From: Mucilaginibacter terrae
GTDB taxonomy: Bacteria > Bacteroidota > Bacteroidia > Sphingobacteriales > Sphingobacteriaceae
Length of the DNA stretch: 64,000 nucleotides
Assembly (NCBI RefSeq): GCF_031951985.1
Contig: NZ_JAVLVU010000001.1
Span: 5,394,001-5,458,000, forward strand
Reading direction: 5' to 3'
This document shows positions 52,031-61,125 of this stretch, piece after piece. The stretch's first letter is position 1. Every line of letters begins with the position of its first letter. The notes under the pieces were generated by a model, which had not been told where the DNA came from, did not search any database, and saw nothing but the letters and a program-made list of their open reading frames with translations. The translations under genes and the position numbers were made by a program.

Positions 52031-52051
52031 AATCTACTATTTAAACTACTC

Positions 52052-52381
52052 ATGAAAAGAGCCGAAATAAAACTCATAGTTGACCTTGACGATAACAACG
52101 TTCCCGAAAAAATTACCTGGGAATCAACCGATTCGGAAAATAAAGATGCCGTTCCGGTAAAATCTTTCATGCTGGCACTGTGGGATCATAACTACAAAAA
52201 CACTATGCGCATTGACCTGTGGACCAAAGACATGCCGGTAGACGAAATGAAGAAATTCTTTTTTGAAACTCTGCAAACCATGGGTGACAGTTTTTTACGT
52301 GCCACCGGCGAAAAAAACATAGTAGAAGACCTGCGCGACTACTGTGCCCACTTTGCCGAGAAAATGGAAATTACGAAGTAG
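52052..52381 (+). CDS. gldC: Gliding motility protein GldC
   Basis: The 109-residue cytoplasmic protein matches GldC along its length: EIKLIVDLDDNNVPEKITWE at the start, KSFMLALWDHNYKNTMRIDL near 37-56, and ETLQTMGDSFLRATGEKNIV near 72-92. GldC is an accessory of the gliding/type IX secretion genes in Bacteroidota, usually beside gldB. Here gldB is not adjacent. It is in the same orientation as the helicase and membrane-protein genes, probably one transcript. Confidence 0.9.
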   Translation: MKRAEIKLIVDLDDNNVPEKITWESTDSENKDAVPVKSFMLALWDHNYKNTMRIDLWTKDMPVDEMKKFFFETLQTMGDSFLRATGEKNIVEDLRDYCAHFAEKMEITK

Positions 52382-52387
52382 ACATTT

Positions 52388-52490
52388 GGTCGATAGTCCA
52401 TTGTCGATAGACCATAGAAGAAAATGTTGGTCGATAACTTGTGAATAAGAAATAACATTACCATGGTCTATGGACTATCGGCCATAGACT
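52388..52490. repeat. Family E inverted repeat
   Basis: Left part GGTCGATAGTCCATTGTCGA followed by TAGACCATAG. Right part CCATGGTCTATGGACTATCG followed by GCCATAGACT. They are imperfect inverted copies 43 bases apart, with internal GGTCTAT/ATAGACC and ATAGTCCAT/ATGGACTAT pairs. It fills the space between gldC and the next gene. Confidence 0.65.
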
Positions 52491-52504
52491 AAAATAAAGA
52501 TATC

Positions 52505-52945
52505 ATGTCACCTAAAGCCTTTTTATCATTTTTTGGATTTGTTTTATTATTGGCCGGTACTTTTTGTCCGTTGCTGCGTGCCTTTGGCCTCAAAACATTC
52601 GATTTGTATGCGATGGAAAAGGCATTTGGCATGGTGGTATTGCTAATGGCCGTTGTAGGTATAGCCTGCTTGCTGTTACGCCAGTTTAAAATTGCCCGTA
52701 TTGCAGCATTTATTGGTTTGGGGTTAGTGGCTTTGGTATTTATAGCCGCATGGTTTAAAGTGCATACCACTTTTAGCTTTATTCCTTTTAAGGGAATTGC
52801 AGGCTTTTTTACTAATCAAATTAAATTTAAATGGGGTTGGTACCTGTTATTTGCGGGCCCGGTGATCAGCATTTTGGCTAATCCTAAAGAAAGATTTACC
52901 ATACCACAACAAACTACCGCAAATGGTGTTGAACCACAAAAATAG
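52505..52945 (+). CDS. Four-helix membrane protein of unknown function
   Basis: The 146-residue protein has four hydrophobic segments: FLSFFGFVLLLAGTFCPLLR, AFGMVVLLMAVVGIACLLLR, IAAFIGLGLVALVFIAAWF, and GWYLLFAGPVISILAN. A short polar tail follows. No family was recognised. It lies 6 bases before the DUF486 gene and is probably co-transcribed with it. Confidence 0.75.
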   Translation: MSPKAFLSFFGFVLLLAGTFCPLLRAFGLKTFDLYAMEKAFGMVVLLMAVVGIACLLLRQFKIARIAAFIGLGLVALVFIAAWFKVHTTFSFIPFKGIAGFFTNQIKFKWGWYLLFAGPVISILANPKERFTIPQQTTANGVEPQK

Positions 52946-52951
52946 TTTGCT

Positions 52952-53329
52952 ATGCTGGCTCGTGGAATTAAAACTATCCTGTTTCTAATTATCTCTAATA
53001 CATTTATGACGTTTGCCTGGTACGGGCATTTGCGTTTTAAAGATTTTCAATGGTCTAAAAATCTCCCGCTTATTTCAATTATATTGCTGAGTTGGGGGAT
53101 GGCTTTTTTCGAATACCTTTTTCAGGTTCCTGCTAACAGGGCGGGTTTTAAGGAGGATGGCGGACCATTTAGTTTAGTGCAGCTCAAGGTAATACAAGAG
53201 GCACTTACCATCATAATATTCATGATATTTACCACCGTTTTTTTCAAAACCGAAAAATTTGCCTGGAATCACTTTTTGGGTTTCGGACTTATTTTACTGG
53301 CCGTTTTTGTGGTTTTTAAAAAATGGTAA
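52952..53329 (+). CDS. DUF486 / DMT-like membrane protein
   Basis: The 125-residue protein has four membrane segments and matches the DUF486 family: ISNTFMTFAWYGHLRF near 14, ILLSWGMAFFEYLFQVPANR near 43, QLKVIQEALTIIIFMIFTTV near 79, and FLGFGLILLAVFVVFKKW at the end. It is related to half-size drug/metabolite transporters (EmrE-like), though its cargo is unknown. It lies 6 bases after another small membrane protein. Confidence 0.87.
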   Translation: MLARGIKTILFLIISNTFMTFAWYGHLRFKDFQWSKNLPLISIILLSWGMAFFEYLFQVPANRAGFKEDGGPFSLVQLKVIQEALTIIIFMIFTTVFFKTEKFAWNHFLGFGLILLAVFVVFKKW

Positions 53330-53433
53330 ACTATCCTTTACTTGAGGATTTTATTTTATCATATTTCATTTATTATTAGCTTTGGTTCGTTAGCTATTTT
53401 GTGTAGTTCACACTTACATTCTTAACCTATAAC

Positions 53434-56400
53434 ATGTTTAAATTAAATTTTCGTGCGCAGGTAATGATCGGCTTTGCCGTTGCTATTATATTGGTTTTTG
53501 CTTTAGGTATATTTTCTTATAAAAGCATAAGGCAATTAGAGCAGAACCAGGAAGAGGTAGATCATAGTCAGCAACTCGTAACTGCTTCACGGCAAACACT
53601 TCAGTTATTAATTGACGCTGAAACGGGCACACGTGGTTATGTAGCTACCGGTCAAACAGCCTTTTTAGACCCATATAAAGCTACCGTAACTAAGCTTGGG
53701 TTAAACCTTACCAAACTCGAAGGTTTAGTTGAAAACGACCCCGATCAGCAAGAGAATATTAATAACCTGATCACTTCTGCCAATGATAAGTTGGTAACGA
53801 TGAAGAACAACATTGATATGCGTGATACCAAAGGGTTGGATTACGTGGTTCAAAGTGGTATGCTGCTTAAAGGCAAAGAAGTGATGGACCAGGTGCGTAA
53901 GCTTGTTGCCGATATTAACGATGTAGAAATCCGCTCACTTGACATTAGTAAGAAAAAAACACAGCAAGCTGCCGATCAAACCATATTGGCTACCGAAGTT
54001 GGTTCTGCTGTGTTTTTGATCATTATTATTGTGCTTTTCTTCTATATACAAAAAACTTTCGAACAACAGAAAAAAGCCGAGGAAGAGGTTAAAAATGCCA
54101 ATGCCGAGCTGGGCGCTGTACTTGCCGAAAACGAAGCGCAGAACTGGTTGCTTACCGGCGTTGGGCAGTTGAACGAGAAGATGCAGGGCCAGCAAAATGA
54201 GAAGGAGCTGTCGGAAAACGTATTGAGCGAAGTTTGTAAATATACCAATGCGCTAAGCGGTACCCTGTATTTATATAATGAAAATGATGAGCATTTAGAT
54301 TTATACTCTTACTATGCTTTTCATGATATAACTGCCCTTAAGCCTAAAATAAAACTATCTGAAGGTTGGATGGGGCAGGTTGCTCAAGACCAAAAAGCTG
54401 CCACTATAAAGGGGAACTTGAATGATAAACTTAAACTTCAAACCTCGATAATTGACCAGGAACTGGCCGAAATTATGATCGTGCCTTTCTTTTTTGATAA
54501 AAAGCTGAAAGGTGTAATGGAAGTTGCCTTTCAGAAAGAGGTAAGCGATATAAACCGCGATTATATATTAGCAGCTGCCGAAGATATTGGCATTGCCATC
54601 AACACCGCACAGGCCCGTACCATAATGCACGACCTGTTTGAAGAAACCCAGCAACAGGCCGAAGAGCTGGAGGCACAACAAGAGGAAATGCGCGTTACGA
54701 ATGAAGAGCTTCTCAATAAAACCGAAATGCTGCAGGCTTCGGAAGAAGAGTTGCGCGTTCAGCAGGAAGAGCTTCGTACTATTAATGCCGAACTTGAAGA
54801 AAAAGCCAGCTTACTCGAAGAAAAGAACCAGGCTATTGAAGAAGCCCGGGCAGCTATTAATCTTAAGGTTAATGAACTGGAAACTACTGGCAAATACAAA
54901 TCGGAGTTTTTGGCCAACATGAGTCACGAGCTGCGTACTCCACTTAACAGCATATTAGTATTGGCCCGTATATTAAAAGACAATAAGGCCGATAACCTTA
55001 ATTCTGATCAAATTAAATATGCCAGTGTAATTTTCAATGCCGGTAATGATTTGCTCACCTTAATTAACGATATTCTCGACTTGTCGAAAATTGAATCGGG
55101 CAAGCTGGAAATGCAGTTTGAGCATATTAAGGTAGATAGTATTGTTAAAGACATGGAACTGCTGTTCTCAGAGGTGGCAGACAATAAAAAGATCAACTTT
55201 ACCAACAACATTACCGGCGTACAGGCTACCATATTTACCGATAAAGTGCGCGTAGAGCAGGTAATTAAAAATCTGCTGTCGAACGCGTTTAAGTTTACGC
55301 CCGAGGCAGGCAATATCTCGCTCAAAGTATCTCCCGGTAAAAAAGAGAATACGGTTGCTTTTGCCATTAAAGATAGTGGTATAGGCATCGCCCCCGAGAA
55401 ACAGCGTCTTATTTTTGAAGCATTCCAGCAGGCCGATGGCTCAACCAGTCGTAAGTACGGTGGTACAGGCTTAGGTTTGTCAATAAGCCGAGAACTGGCA
55501 TCTCTTTTAGGTGGCGAAATTACTTTGACCAGTCAGGTTGGTGAGGGAGCTGAATTTACTTTGACCATTCCGGTAACAGGTACTCCAACCGCAAATGAAG
55601 AGGAACAACATGTGCCTACAGTTGAAGAATACAAGGCAAAAATGCCGGTATCTGAACCATTAAAACCGGCTTCGCAGGCGCAAATACTTAAACCCGGACG
55701 CACCACGCCTTTGGTCGTAATTGTTGAAGACGATCACAATTTTGCCGATATATTGCAAGATTATGCCCGCGATCACGGCTATGAGGCACTCATGCTGCAC
55801 GAGGGTGGTAACGCTGCCGAATTTATTAAGGATAATATGCCCGATGCTGTAATACTTGATATTATGCTTCCGGGTAAAGATGGCTGGCAGATATTAAAAG
55901 AACTGAAGGCTGATAGTGCAACCAAAGATATTCCGGTTCACCTGATGTCGGCAGGAGAGGCGGCTGCCAATCGTGTGCGTAAGGAAGGGGCTATCAGTTT
56001 CATGAAGAAGCCTATTAATACCGAAACGCTCGACAAGTTATTTAACGACATGATGAGCCAAAGCGGTATTGCATTTAAGCAAATATTGCTGGTTGAAGAT
56101 CATGAGGCGCAAAGCCAGGCTCTCAAAGACCTGATGCAAAGACAAGGCATTGCCGTTGATCAGGCGTTTACCGGCGAGCAGGCCTTTAATATGCTTCAGC
56201 AAAACGATTACCAGTGCGTTATTCTCGACCTAAACCTTCCCGATGAATCGGGGCTTGATTTGTTAGATCGCGTTAAAGCTATTGATAAGTTTGCCGAGTT
56301 ACCTGTGATCGTAAACACGGCCATGGAGCTGGATAAAACATCGGTTAACCGCCTGATGCAGTATGCCAATGCCATGGTTATGAAAACCAATAAATCGGCC

Positions 56401-56881
56401 GATAGGTTGATCGATGAGGTTAACCTGTTCCTGCACAAGGTAAGCTCGGGGCCATCACCGGCCGAGGCGCCCAAAGCAGCTGCACCTTCAAAAGGTAAGG
56501 AAAGCCTAAAAGGCAAAAAAAGTGCTGATTGTTGACGATGATATGCGCAATATTTTTGCTCTCAGCAGCGCACTGCAACAGTATGATTTGATAGTGGAGA
56601 TAGCTAACGATGGCGACGAAGCCCTCGAAAAGTTGGAGACCACTGTTGGGGTTGATATAGTGCTGATGGATATTATGATGCCCAGAATGGATGGCTATGA
56701 AGCAACCCGCCAAATAAGAAAACAAAACAAATGGAGTAAATTACCTGTAATAGCATTAACCGCCAAGGCCATGAAAGAGGATAGGGAAAAATGTTTAGCG
56801 GCCGGGGCAAATGATTATATAACCAAACCAATTGATATGGACAGGCTTATATCATTGATGCAATTGTGGTTAGAAGGGTAA
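53434..56881 (+). CDS. CHASE3-GAF hybrid histidine kinase, with third receiver out of frame
   Basis: The first frame (53434-56535, 1033 residues) has TM1 (VMIGFAVAIILVFALGIFSY), a periplasmic CHASE3 domain (about 30-175), TM2 (AVFLIIIIVLFFYI), GAF (about 240-395), a long coiled coil (395-490), HisKA with His498 in ANMSHELRTPLNS, and an ATPase domain. Two receivers follow with Asp809 and Asp932. It ends KGKKSADC at 56535. A third receiver (LIVDDDMRNIFALSSALQQY, LMDIMMPRMDGYEATR) follows in another frame to 56881. Losing one A from the A7 run at 56515-56521 joins them as KGKKVLIVDDD, about 1149 residues. Alternatively GTG 56522 starts a separate 119-residue receiver. First gene of a signalling operon. 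Confidence 0.85.
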
Positions 56882-56884
56882 TTT

Positions 56885-57724
56885 ATGATTAATGATAGTA
56901 CAGAAGCGGAAGGTTTAACGCCAACTGATATAAACGAGCTGGTAAACGTAGTAAAAAAAATACATGGATTTGATTTTTCGGGGTATTCAAAGGCTTCATT
57001 AAAGCGACGCATAACCCGTGTTATGCAGCTTAAAAAGCTTGAATTTTATGATTTGAAGCATCTACTGGTTAATGATCCTGTATTTTTTCAGCATTTTTTG
57101 GAGGAGGTTACTGTAAATGTAACCGAAATGTTTCGCGACCCTCATTTTTACAAGGCACTTAACACCCAGATATTGCCTTACTTGTCAACCTTTCAGCATA
57201 TAAAAGCCTGGAGTGCGGGTTGCTCGTCGGGCGAGGAGGTTTATTCATTATCCATACTTTTGCGTGAGGCCGGCTTGCAGAATAAATCGTTTATATACGG
57301 CACCGATATTAATACCGAGGTACTTAAAGAAGCTAAAAAAGGAATTTACAGCCTGCGTAAAATAAAATCATATGCCGAAAATTACCAGTACAGTGGTTTG
57401 CCCGGCACCATAACCGATCATTTTACCATTTTGTATGATGCCGCAAGTATTCATACGGAGTTAAAGCAAAACACGCTGTTTTCGGTACATAATTTAATAT
57501 CCGACAATGTGTTTAACGAATTTCAGTTGATTAGTTGCCGCAATGTGTTTATTTATTTCGAATCGCACTTGCAGGAAAAAATATTAGACCTGTTTTACCG
57601 TAGCCTTTGTCCGCTGGGTTTTTTATGCCTGGGTAGCAAAGAGGCCATACGGTCTGAAGCGTTTAAAAAGCGTTTTAAAACCATTAATTCCAAAGAAAAC
57701 ATATACCAAAAAATTGGAGCTTAA
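56885..57724 (+). CDS. cheR: CheR-type protein-glutamate methyltransferase
   Basis: The 279-residue protein has the CheR fold: an all-helical N-domain (YSKASLKRRITRVMQLKKLE near 38-57, VNVTEMFRDPHFY near 79-91) and a SAM-binding domain with AWSAGCSSGEEVYSLSILL near 108. FQLISCRNVFIYF lies near 218 and LCLGSKEAI near 250. It methylates glutamates of chemoreceptors in classical systems. No chemoreceptor gene is present in the window. It lies 3 bases after the receiver and overlaps cheB. Confidence 0.92.
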   Translation: MINDSTEAEGLTPTDINELVNVVKKIHGFDFSGYSKASLKRRITRVMQLKKLEFYDLKHLLVNDPVFFQHFLEEVTVNVTEMFRDPHFYKALNTQILPYLSTFQHIKAWSAGCSSGEEVYSLSILLREAGLQNKSFIYGTDINTEVLKEAKKGIYSLRKIKSYAENYQYSGLPGTITDHFTILYDAASIHTELKQNTLFSVHNLISDNVFNEFQLISCRNVFIYFESHLQEKILDLFYRSLCPLGFLCLGSKEAIRSEAFKKRFKTINSKENIYQKIGA

Positions 57725-58301
57725 TGCTGATATTAAGAGGAGGTGGCAAAATTCAAAAGTGCTGCTGCTTGCAGGGTCGGCCGGCTCTTTCAAGTTGCTT
57801 TTTCATGCGGTAAAGCATTTGCCACGTGATCTTAATAAAACGGTTATCATTATTATTCACAGGAAAAAAAACTTTTTCAGCGAAATTGAAAAACTGTTCG
57901 CCGAAAATAGCCGTATGTACCTTCGCGAAATAAGCGATAAGGACATTATAGATAGCAACTCTATTTACATTGCCCCCGCCAACTACCACACCCTGATTGA
58001 AAATGAGAAACAATTTAGTTTAGATGTATCTGAACCGGTTTGGTACTCAAAACCATCTATTGATGTGACGTTTGAAAGCGCTGCCGAGGTATTCAAAGGT
58101 AACTGTACCGCTATACTATTATCGGGAGCTAATCAGGATGGGGCAGAGGGATTATTAAAATTACGTAACAATGGATCGTTAACCATCGTACAAGACCCCA
58201 CTGATGCAGAGATGAGGGATATGCCAATGGCCGCTATAAATATTAATGCGGCCGATTATGTGTTGAAAGCAAGTGAAATATTTCAGCTATTAGAGGTTTA
58301 G
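57714..58301 (+). CDS. CheB-type methylesterase domain without receiver
   Basis: This is the catalytic CheB domain only. The Ser-His-Asp triad appears as LLLAGSAGSFKLL, IIIIHRKKNF and LSGANQDGAEGLL. The usual N-terminal receiver is absent. The frame opens at TTG 57714 (195 residues), overlapping cheR by 11 bases. A GTG at 57759 preceded by a purine-rich GAGGAGGTGG (57737-57746) is an alternative start. There is no in-frame ATG before the catalytic serine. It removes methyl or amide groups from receptor glutamates, or an equivalent target. The receiver may be supplied by the separate domain at 56522-56881. Confidence 0.85.
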   Translation: MELNADIKRRWQNSKVLLLAGSAGSFKLLFHAVKHLPRDLNKTVIIIIHRKKNFFSEIEKLFAENSRMYLREISDKDIIDSNSIYIAPANYHTLIENEKQFSLDVSEPVWYSKPSIDVTFESAAEVFKGNCTAILLSGANQDGAEGLLKLRNNGSLTIVQDPTDAEMRDMPMAAININAADYVLKASEIFQLLEV

Positions 58302-58331
58302 CCCTCATTTTATGTAACTTTATCCAATAAT

Positions 58332-60275
58332 ATGAGTGTTAATATACTAATAGTTGATGACAGAGAAGAAAATATCATAGCGCTGGAAGCTTTGCTCAGG
58401 CGCGATGACATTAATATTCTATCTACAACATCACCTAATGAGGCTTTGCGTATAGCATGGGAAAACCCCATTAGCATTGCCTTGGTTGACGTACAGATGC
58501 CTGATATTGACGGTTTTGAGCTGGTGGAAATGTTAAAGGCAAATCCACGGACCAAAGATATTCTCATCATATTTGTAACAGCTATCTCTAAAGAATCTAA
58601 ATACGCGGTTAAGGGCTTTGGCACCGGCGCTGTGGATTATCTTTACAAGCCCCTCGACCCATATATTACAGCCGCTAAGGTCGATTCATTCATACAACTT
58701 GCACAACATCAGCAAGATATTAAAGCCAAAAACGAAGAACTTCAGAATTTTGCCATTATGGTTAAAAATTCGGCCGATATTATCACTACGGTTGATGCAA
58801 AAACCTTCCGCATACTTAGTATTAACCAGGCTGTAAGCAAAATTTTGGGCTACCAGGTTGCCGAGCTTGACAATAAAAGTATTATTGATTTAGCGGCAGC
58901 ACATGAGCATTCAAAGTTTCGTAAAAAGCTGTCGGAAATTGTGAATAACAACCTGGCATATGCCGTAGCCGAGTACCAGTTTGAAACTTTTGATAAGCAT
59001 ACCATTTGGGCCGAATGCCGTATTACCTACAGCAACAAAATCCTTTTTATCAATATCAGCGATGTATCTCCTCAAAAAAGCTACCAGCAGGAGCTCATTA
59101 AATCAAAAGACGCCGCCGATGCATCCCGCAAGGTAAAAGAGAGCTTTTTGGCCAACATGAGCCATGAGTTGCGTACCCCGGTAAACGGCATTATTGGTTT
59201 AACCAATATGTTGCGCAAAGGTGAGCTTGATGAACATCAAAGAAATATAGTTGATTTACTGGATGTATCCTCACAATCGTTATTAGGTGTTATTAACGAT
59301 GTGTTGGATATATCGAAAATAGAGGCAGGAAAATTCAGCATTATACGTAAGCCAAACGATATCAGGCAAATTGTACAGGCAACATTTGATTTATTGAAAT
59401 ATAAAGCAGATGAAAAGAACATCGATCTGTTGCTCGAAATTGATAACGACGTACCAAATTGCTTGTTGTTTGATGCCCTGCGCCTCAACCAGATATTGAT
59501 GAACCTGTTGAGCAATGCTATTAAGTTTACCGAGCGCGGTTATGTTAAACTGGTGCTCTCGGTGCTGCAAAAAGTTGATAGCAACGTTAAAATTAAATTC
59601 AGCGTTACTGATACCGGTATAGGTATAGCGTCTGATCGACTGGCCAAAATATTCGATTCGTTTGAGCAGGCCGAAGACGATACGCTGGTAAAATACGGCG
59701 GTACCGGTTTAGGCTTAACCATTGTTAAAAAACTGATTGAACTTAAGGGTGGCGAACTTACCGTGAGCAGCCAGATAGGCGTTGGCAGTGTATTTAATTT
59801 TACCAACTGGTATGCTGTGACCGATACGCCTAAGGCTGAGATCAAAGATCTGACACCTAAAAAAGCGTTAGTGCCGTTTATTGATGTACATGTTTTGGTG
59901 GCCGAAGATAACCTGGTGAACCAGTTCATGATGTCGAAAATGCTGAAAGACTGGAACGTTAACTTTGAAATTGTAGATAACGGGCAAAAAGTATTGGATA
60001 AGTTATTGGCCAAAGATTTTGACCTGATACTAATGGACACCCATATGCCCGAAATGAATGGATATGATGCCGCCAAGAACATACGCATGAACTTTGCCGA
60101 GCCTAAACGCAGCATCCCGATCATATCGTTATCAGCCGCCACGTTCGATCATGAACAACAGCAGGCCCTATCTGCAGGTATGAACGATATTTTATCCAAA
60201 CCATTCCAGCCCCACCATCTGCATGAAAAAATGCAGAAGTTGATCGATATTTCAAAAGGGAAGCAATTGGTGTAA
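58332..60275 (+). CDS. Hybrid histidine kinase REC-PAS-HK-REC
   Basis: The 647-residue soluble protein has an N-terminal receiver with Asp53 in ALVDVQMPDIDG and a PAS domain (about 135-245, ILSINQAVSKILGYQVAELD). HisKA has His278 in ANMSHELRTPVNG. The ATPase domain has NLLSNAIKFTERG, DTGIGIAS and GGTGLGLTIVKKLI. A C-terminal receiver has Asp569 in ILMDTHMPEMNG. It lies 30 bases after cheB on the same strand. It is the output or relay end of the CHASE3 kinase - CheR - CheB operon. No DNA-binding output domain is encoded, so the final response is unknown. Confidence 0.92.
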   Translation: MSVNILIVDDREENIIALEALLRRDDINILSTTSPNEALRIAWENPISIALVDVQMPDIDGFELVEMLKANPRTKDILIIFVTAISKESKYAVKGFGTGAVDYLYKPLDPYITAAKVDSFIQLAQHQQDIKAKNEELQNFAIMVKNSADIITTVDAKTFRILSINQAVSKILGYQVAELDNKSIIDLAAAHEHSKFRKKLSEIVNNNLAYAVAEYQFETFDKHTIWAECRITYSNKILFINISDVSPQKSYQQELIKSKDAADASRKVKESFLANMSHELRTPVNGIIGLTNMLRKGELDEHQRNIVDLLDVSSQSLLGVINDVLDISKIEAGKFSIIRKPNDIRQIVQATFDLLKYKADEKNIDLLLEIDNDVPNCLLFDALRLNQILMNLLSNAIKFTERGYVKLVLSVLQKVDSNVKIKFSVTDTGIGIASDRLAKIFDSFEQAEDDTLVKYGGTGLGLTIVKKLIELKGGELTVSSQIGVGSVFNFTNWYAVTDTPKAEIKDLTPKKALVPFIDVHVLVAEDNLVNQFMMSKMLKDWNVNFEIVDNGQKVLDKLLAKDFDLILMDTHMPEMNGYDAAKNIRMNFAEPKRSIPIISLSAATFDHEQQQALSAGMNDILSKPFQPHHLHEKMQKLIDISKGKQLV

Positions 60276-60371
60276 ATAAGGTATCGCAACAGGAGGCACT
60301 GATGTAATAAAATCTTCATTACGCAGTGCATTGGTGCGTTTTTGTGCCACCAACACAAACTTAATAAATTC

Positions 60372-60379
60372 TATATTTG
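60372..60379 (+). promoter_or_regulatory. -7 box TATATTTG, 5 bases before ccmB ATG
   Basis: Exact TAnnTTTG match. Transcription would begin at or next to ATG 60385. Confidence 0.55.
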
Positions 60380-60384
60380 CACCG

Positions 60385-61068
60385 ATGGAATTATTGCGCC
60401 AAACCGGTTATTTGCTCAGGAAAGAAATTTTGTTGGAATGGCGCTCTAAGTATGCCTTTAATGGGGTGCTGTTGTACATTGTATCAACCGTTTTTGTGTG
60501 CTACATAGCTTTTAACCTAACGCCCGGCTTTACCCATAGCCAGGGCTACCCGGTGGTATGGAACGTGTTGTTTTGGATCATCATCCTGTTTGCTTCGGTT
60601 AATGCTATTGCCAAAAGCTTTTTGCAGGAGAGCCGTAGCCGTTTGCTGTATTATTACACTATTGCCAGTCCGCATGCTATTATACTCTCCAAAACCATTT
60701 ACAATGCCCTGCTTATGACTTTGTTAAGTCTGCTGGCTTTAGTGGTTTATACCTTGTTTTTTAACAATACCGTGGGCGATGGTTTTTGGTACTTTTTAGT
60801 GGTATTAACTGGGAGCATTACTTTTTCTACAGTGTTTACCATGGTATCGGCTATTGCAGCCAAGGCGGGCAATAATGGTACGCTGATGGCTATTTTGAGT
60901 TTCCCGGTTATTATACCGGTAATTATGCTGCTGGTTAAAATTAGTAAAAGTGCTATGGATGGTGTGGAGCGTAGTTTAACGTACAGCAACTTTAGCGTTT
61001 TGGCCTTAATAAATGTTATTGTAGTGGTAGTTTCGCTTATATTGTTCCCATATTTATGGCGCGATTAA
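60385..61068 (+). CDS. ccmB: Heme exporter protein CcmB
   Basis: ATG 60385 is chosen (227 residues). The longer frame would run through the -7 box. Six membrane segments (KYAFNGVLLYIVSTVFVCYI, VWNVLFWIIILFASVNAIAK, ALLMTLLSLLALVVYTLFF, GSITFSTVFTMVSAIAAKAG, and two more). The match to CcmB is along the whole length, including AIAKSFLQESRSRLLYYYTI. CcmB is the permease of the CcmABCD heme-handling complex for cytochrome c maturation. ccmA is not adjacent. ccmC and ccmD follow after one other gene. Confidence 0.9.
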   Translation: MELLRQTGYLLRKEILLEWRSKYAFNGVLLYIVSTVFVCYIAFNLTPGFTHSQGYPVVWNVLFWIIILFASVNAIAKSFLQESRSRLLYYYTIASPHAIILSKTIYNALLMTLLSLLALVVYTLFFNNTVGDGFWYFLVVLTGSITFSTVFTMVSAIAAKAGNNGTLMAILSFPVIIPVIMLLVKISKSAMDGVERSLTYSNFSVLALINVIVVVVSLILFPYLWRD

Positions 61069-61090
61069 TTAACCACATCACCATAAATTT

Positions 61091-61098
61091 TATATTTG
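61091..61098 (+). promoter_or_regulatory. -7 box TATATTTG for the CarboxypepD_reg gene
   Basis: Exact TAnnTTTG match, 28 bases before ATG 61126. Confidence 0.5.
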
Positions 61099-61125
61099 AA
61101 CAACCTCGATAGTTATAAAATATTA

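Noticed and set aside
59540..60142. 200-residue open frame on the minus strand inside the second hybrid kinase
   Set aside because: It lies wholly opposite a well-supported kinase and shows no domain or signal. It is an antisense shadow.
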